From contig PIXU01000150.1 in assembly GCA_003601795.1 (NCBI GenBank), positions 1-8,217 of the forward strand: 8,217 bases of DNA, read 5' to 3'. Positions 5,911 to 8,217 of this stretch are shown here, in pieces. The stretch is from Candidatus Methanophagales archaeon. Lineage in GTDB: Archaea > Halobacteriota > Syntropharchaeia > Alkanophagales > Methanospirareceae. The position numbers were made by a program, and so were the translations under genes. Within the stretch, counting starts at the first letter, position 1. The number at the start of each line of letters is the position of its first letter. A model generated the notes under the pieces. The model was not told where the DNA came from. It did no database searches and saw only the letters and a list, made by a program, of their open reading frames with translations.

Positions 5911-7832
5911 TCATTAGCTAAACTCTTTGCCTTTACCCAAGGCAGTTTACCCCCGGCTTTCAATATCTCGACATCAAGTGGTGAAAGGCTGTGTGTAAGT
6001 TCGATTTCAGTATCTTTTGTCAGATTCCTGAGTGTGAGTTCATGCGACAAATCACCCACGGCAACTTCTAAATTATCGCCCATTTCTATGGAATCGTAGT
6101 CCGCATGATCCTTAAATGTCAGAGGCACAATTCCAAAGTTTACCAGGTTCGCGAGATGGATGCGAGCGAAAGACTTCACAATTACCGCCTTAATCCCCAG
6201 GTACTTGGGTGCAAGAGCGGCATGCTCTCTGCTCGATCCCTGACCATAGTTCTCACCACCTATTATGAAGCCACCGTTTTTATCCAAAGCCCTTGAAGAA
6301 AAACCAGGGTCAACCAGCTCAAAAACATGCTTTGATATCTCCGGTATGTTGCTCCTCACCGGAAGGATTTTCGCGCCAGCAGGCATGATGTGGTCCGTGG
6401 TGATATTATCCCCAACCTTAATGAGCACTTCTCCTCTCAACCTATCAGGTAGCCGATGGAAATCAGGCAGTGGCTTGATGTTTGGTCCTCTTATTATCCC
6501 CACCGCAGCAGACTCCTCTATTGGAAGTGGACGTATGAACATGTTGTCATTGATTATAAACCGCTTAGGCATCTCTATCTGCGGATAAGCACCAAGCTCC
6601 CTTGGATCTGTGAGAACGCCCTTAATTGCAGTCGCTGCGGCAACTTCAGGACTCACAAGATATATCTGCGCATCCTTCGTTCCACTTCTCCCCTCAAAGT
6701 TCCTGTTAAATGTTCGTATGGAGATGCCAGAAGTGGGAGGAGCAGCACCCATACCTATGCACGGACCACAGGTATTTTCAAGTATCCGCGCACCCGCAGC
6801 AACAAGGTACCGCATCTCACCACTCTCGATGAGATGTTCTACCACCTGCCTCGAACCTGGATTTATAATGAGATGTACGTTTTCGGCAATGGTATGTCCT
6901 TTCAGGATGTTTGCTACTATTTTAAGATCGCGTAAGGAAGAATTGGTACAAGAGCCAATCGCCACTTGCTGCACTTCCATCCCTGTAATCTCACTCACCG
7001 GTTTGACATTTCCAGGACTGTGTGGAAGAGCAACCAACGGCTCTAATTCGCTCATATTTATCTCCATGATTTCGTCGTATTCTGCATCTGCTTCGAGATG
7101 AATCCACTGGTCTCCACGTCCCTGCGCCTCCAAGAAAGCCCTTGTTACGTCGTCACTTGGAAATATGCTCGTAGTTGCGCCGGTTTCAGTGCCCATATTG
7201 GCTATTGTTGCTCGCTCTGGTACGCTAAGCGTCTTCACTCCGGGACCGAAGTACTCCAGCACTTTTCCCGTACCGCCTTTAACATCTATCCTGCGCAGGA
7301 CCTCAAGTATGATATCCTTGGCTGAGACCCAATCAGGAAGTTTTCCGGTGAGTTTTATACCCATAATCCGTGGATACTTTAGTCTGTACGGCATACCTGC
7401 CATGGTAACTGCTACATCCAGACCACCAGCACCCAGGGCAAACGAACCTATACCACCCGCAGTAGGTGTATGACTGTCTGAACCAATCAGAGTCTTTCCA
7501 GGACGAGCAAATCTTTCCAGGTGAAGTTGGTGACAGATACCATTACCGGGACGCGAGAAATACAAGCCGTATCTCCGGGCTATGGATTGGAGGTATCGGT
7601 GATCATCGGCGTTTTTGAAGTCTGTTTGCAGTGTGTTGTGATCAACATAACTAACGCTCAATTCTGTTTTTACCCTGGGTATGTGCATGGTTTCGAACTG
7701 CAAATAAGCCATTGTACCCGTTGCATCCTGGGTAAGTGTCTGGTCAATCTTCAAAGCAACCTCTTCCCCCGGAGCCGATTTGCCTTCTACAATATGCTCG
7801 TTAATTATCTTTTCTGCAACTGTTCCTACCAT
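5898..7832 (-). CDS. Aconitate hydratase, monomeric Aquifex-type (4Fe-4S)
   Basis: 644 aa from the ATG at 7832. It should interconvert citrate and isocitrate in the cytoplasm, feeding 2-oxoglutarate/glutamate synthesis. Cluster ligands are C295 (AIGSCTNSS) and C355/C358 (NTCGPCIGMG). Substrate-site stretches are DQTLTQDATG (30-39), DHNTLQ (64-69), GSDSHTPTAGG (117-127) and, in the C-terminal swivel domain, YGQGSSREHAAL (529-540) with the catalytic serine. The domain order 1-3 then swivel in one chain, the length and the VDHNTLQTDF signature fit the TIGR01342 aconitase type common in Aquifex, deltaproteobacteria and clostridia. A homoaconitase or isopropylmalate dehydratase is less likely because those are shorter and usually split into two subunits. 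A start 63 nt further upstream (7895) is possible but adds a hydrophobic stretch encoded by promoter-like DNA, so I reject it. No Shine-Dalgarno is seen. The bacterial look suggests transfer. Confidence 0.92.
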   Translation of the reverse strand: MVGTVAEKIINEHIVEGKSAPGEEVALKIDQTLTQDATGTMAYLQFETMHIPRVKTELSVSYVDHNTLQTDFKNADDHRYLQSIARRYGLYFSRPGNGICHQLHLERFARPGKTLIGSDSHTPTAGGIGSFALGAGGLDVAVTMAGMPYRLKYPRIMGIKLTGKLPDWVSAKDIILEVLRRIDVKGGTGKVLEYFGPGVKTLSVPERATIANMGTETGATTSIFPSDDVTRAFLEAQGRGDQWIHLEADAEYDEIMEINMSELEPLVALPHSPGNVKPVSEITGMEVQQVAIGSCTNSSLRDLKIVANILKGHTIAENVHLIINPGSRQVVEHLIESGEMRYLVAAGARILENTCGPCIGMGAAPPTSGISIRTFNRNFEGRSGTKDAQIYLVSPEVAAATAIKGVLTDPRELGAYPQIEMPKRFIINDNMFIRPLPIEESAAVGIIRGPNIKPLPDFHRLPDRLRGEVLIKVGDNITTDHIMPAGAKILPVRSNIPEISKHVFELVDPGFSSRALDKNGGFIIGGENYGQGSSREHAALAPKYLGIKAVIVKSFARIHLANLVNFGIVPLTFKDHADYDSIEMGDNLEVAVGDLSHELTLRNLTKDTEIELTHSLSPLDVEILKAGGKLPWVKAKSLANERNR

Positions 7833-7854
7833 GCTAAATACTATGAAATTGAAA

Positions 7855-7864
7855 ATTAAATAAA
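7855..7864 (-). promoter_or_regulatory. Probable TATA box of the aconitase gene
   Basis: TTTATTTAAT on the minus strand is centred about 28 nt upstream of ATG 7832, the place expected for an archaeal TATA box driving a leaderless mRNA. The surrounding 7833-7870 is very A/T rich and lacks a Shine-Dalgarno, which agrees with that reading. No start-site data exist here, and other A/T runs nearby could serve instead. Confidence 0.4.
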
Positions 7865-7950
7865 AAATAGGAGAAGGGAAAATGATAAAAAACATTTAGT
7901 TAAGCGGGATAAGAATGAAATGGAACAAAGTATAGAGATCCATTTATCCG

Positions 7951-7971
7951 GCGGACAAAAAAGATTTCCGC
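7951..7971. repeat. Short inverted repeat upstream of aconitase
   Basis: GCGGA (7951-7955) and TCCGC (7967-7971) form a 5-bp inverted repeat with an 11-base A-rich spacer, about 120 bp upstream of the aconitase ATG. The right arm continues as CCGCTAA, the same heptamer found twice in the 5872-5910 block on the other strand. It may be a shared operator element, but arms this short can arise by chance. Confidence 0.25.
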
Positions 7972-7984
7972 TAAAACCCTTAAC

Positions 7985-8007
7985 ATCAAACTTTAAGAAA
8001 GTTTGAT
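7985..8007. repeat. Perfect 10-bp AT-rich hairpin
   Basis: ATCAAACTTT (7985-7994) and AAAGTTTGAT (7998-8007) are perfect inverted copies around the three-base loop AAG. The right arm runs into a second palindrome, TTTGATCAAA (8002-8011). It stands between the aconitase promoter region and the transposase remnant, with no intact gene on either side for it to terminate. It could be a terminator for transcripts coming from the right, a mobile-element end, or a protein-binding site. Confidence 0.55.
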
Positions 8008-8054
8008 CAAATTGCTTCGCTAATTTCAAGATTTGACTGGGCTGAAAGAGTTCT

Positions 8055-8217
8055 TATACGCCAAAACATGGAAGTTGGCTCAATATCGCTGAAATCGAAA
8101 TCAATGTGATGGACATCGAATGCACGGGCAGGCGGATCGGTGACATGGTGACACTGACCCGGGAAGTGGCTGCATGGACTGAGAGAAGGAATGACCAGAG
8201 GAAGAAGATCAACTGGA
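8055..8217 (+). pseudogene. C-terminal remnant of an IS630-type DDE transposase
   Basis: My own translation of 8055-8216 gives 54 open residues beginning YTPKHGSWLN and going on IAEIEINVMD, then GRRIGDMVTLTREVAAW and ERRNDQRKKINW. This is the strongly conserved tail of IS630-type transposases (HYTPKHGSWLNxAEIE...). The Glu of LNIAE is the predicted last acid of the DDE triad. A TGA in the same frame at 8043-8045 and the absence of any upstream DDE domain in this strand show that some 250 or more N-terminal residues are missing. In a neighbouring frame 8014-8052 reads ASLISRFDWAERV, loosely like the region usually just before the tail, which hints at a small frame-breaking deletion near 8050. 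The last 20-30 residues would lie beyond the right edge. It cannot be an active transposase as it stands. Confidence 0.8.

Noticed and set aside
5544..5921. Plus-strand open frame of 125 codons over the helicase start
   Set aside because: Serine/leucine-rich shadow of the helicase N-terminal charged helix; no motif and no ribosome-binding or promoter signal.
6610..7101. Plus-strand open frame of 163 codons inside aconitase
   Set aside because: It lies wholly antisense to a well-supported enzyme gene, shows no family motif and is explained by the codon pattern of the opposite strand.
7833..7895. N-terminal extension of aconitase by 21 residues, hydrophobic and perhaps a membrane anchor
   Set aside because: The extra residues come from A/T-rich promoter-like DNA, aconitases are soluble, and family similarity begins right after the ATG at 7832.
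1..8217. CRISPR array, riboswitch, rRNA or prophage structure
   Set aside because: No evenly spaced repeats of 25-40 bp, no recognisable riboswitch core and no phage genes were seen on either strand.

Overview
The window looks like a piece of a euryarchaeal chromosome. The evidence is an archaeal initiator tRNA (A1:U72 pair, three G:C pairs next to the anticodon loop, no encoded CCA), an archaeal-type TruD/Pus7 pseudouridine synthase, a THEP1 NTPase, an EndoQ-like PHP endonuclease, AT-rich TATA-like boxes and few Shine-Dalgarno sites. I cannot fix the lineage from sequence alone. A methanogen or ANME-related archaeon fits the mix, including a bacterial-looking aconitase, but this is an inference.

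Left part (1-970): on the minus strand an initiator tRNA-Met is followed after 7 nt by an endoQ-like gene that runs off the left edge. An AT-rich gap (919-970) separates them from the plus-strand genes and probably holds two back-to-back promoters.

Middle (971-3283, plus strand): a 318-aa protein with an RPA-like OB fold followed by what looks like a dual-OB (DuOB) domain. It is followed after 9 nt by truD. TruD ends in a 4-bp tail-to-tail overlap with the minus-strand THEP1 gene.

Right-middle (3280-7832, minus strand): read in transcription order, a monomeric aconitase of the Aquifex/delta-proteobacterial type, a 65-nt-or-less gap carrying a composite repeat, an Upf1/IGHMBP2-like SF1 helicase, then THEP1 only 4 nt later. 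Helicase and THEP1 very probably form one operon; whether aconitase reads through into it is open.

Right edge (7833-8217): the aconitase promoter region, a perfect AT-rich hairpin, and the C-terminal end of an IS630-type transposase whose upstream part is missing or decayed.

Taken together, most genes here act on nucleic acids: damaged-base incision (EndoQ), single-strand or modified nucleic acid binding (OB-DuOB), unwinding (helicase), NTP hydrolysis (THEP1) and tRNA modification (TruD). No defence system with a complete known architecture is visible. The least understood gene is the OB-DuOB protein.
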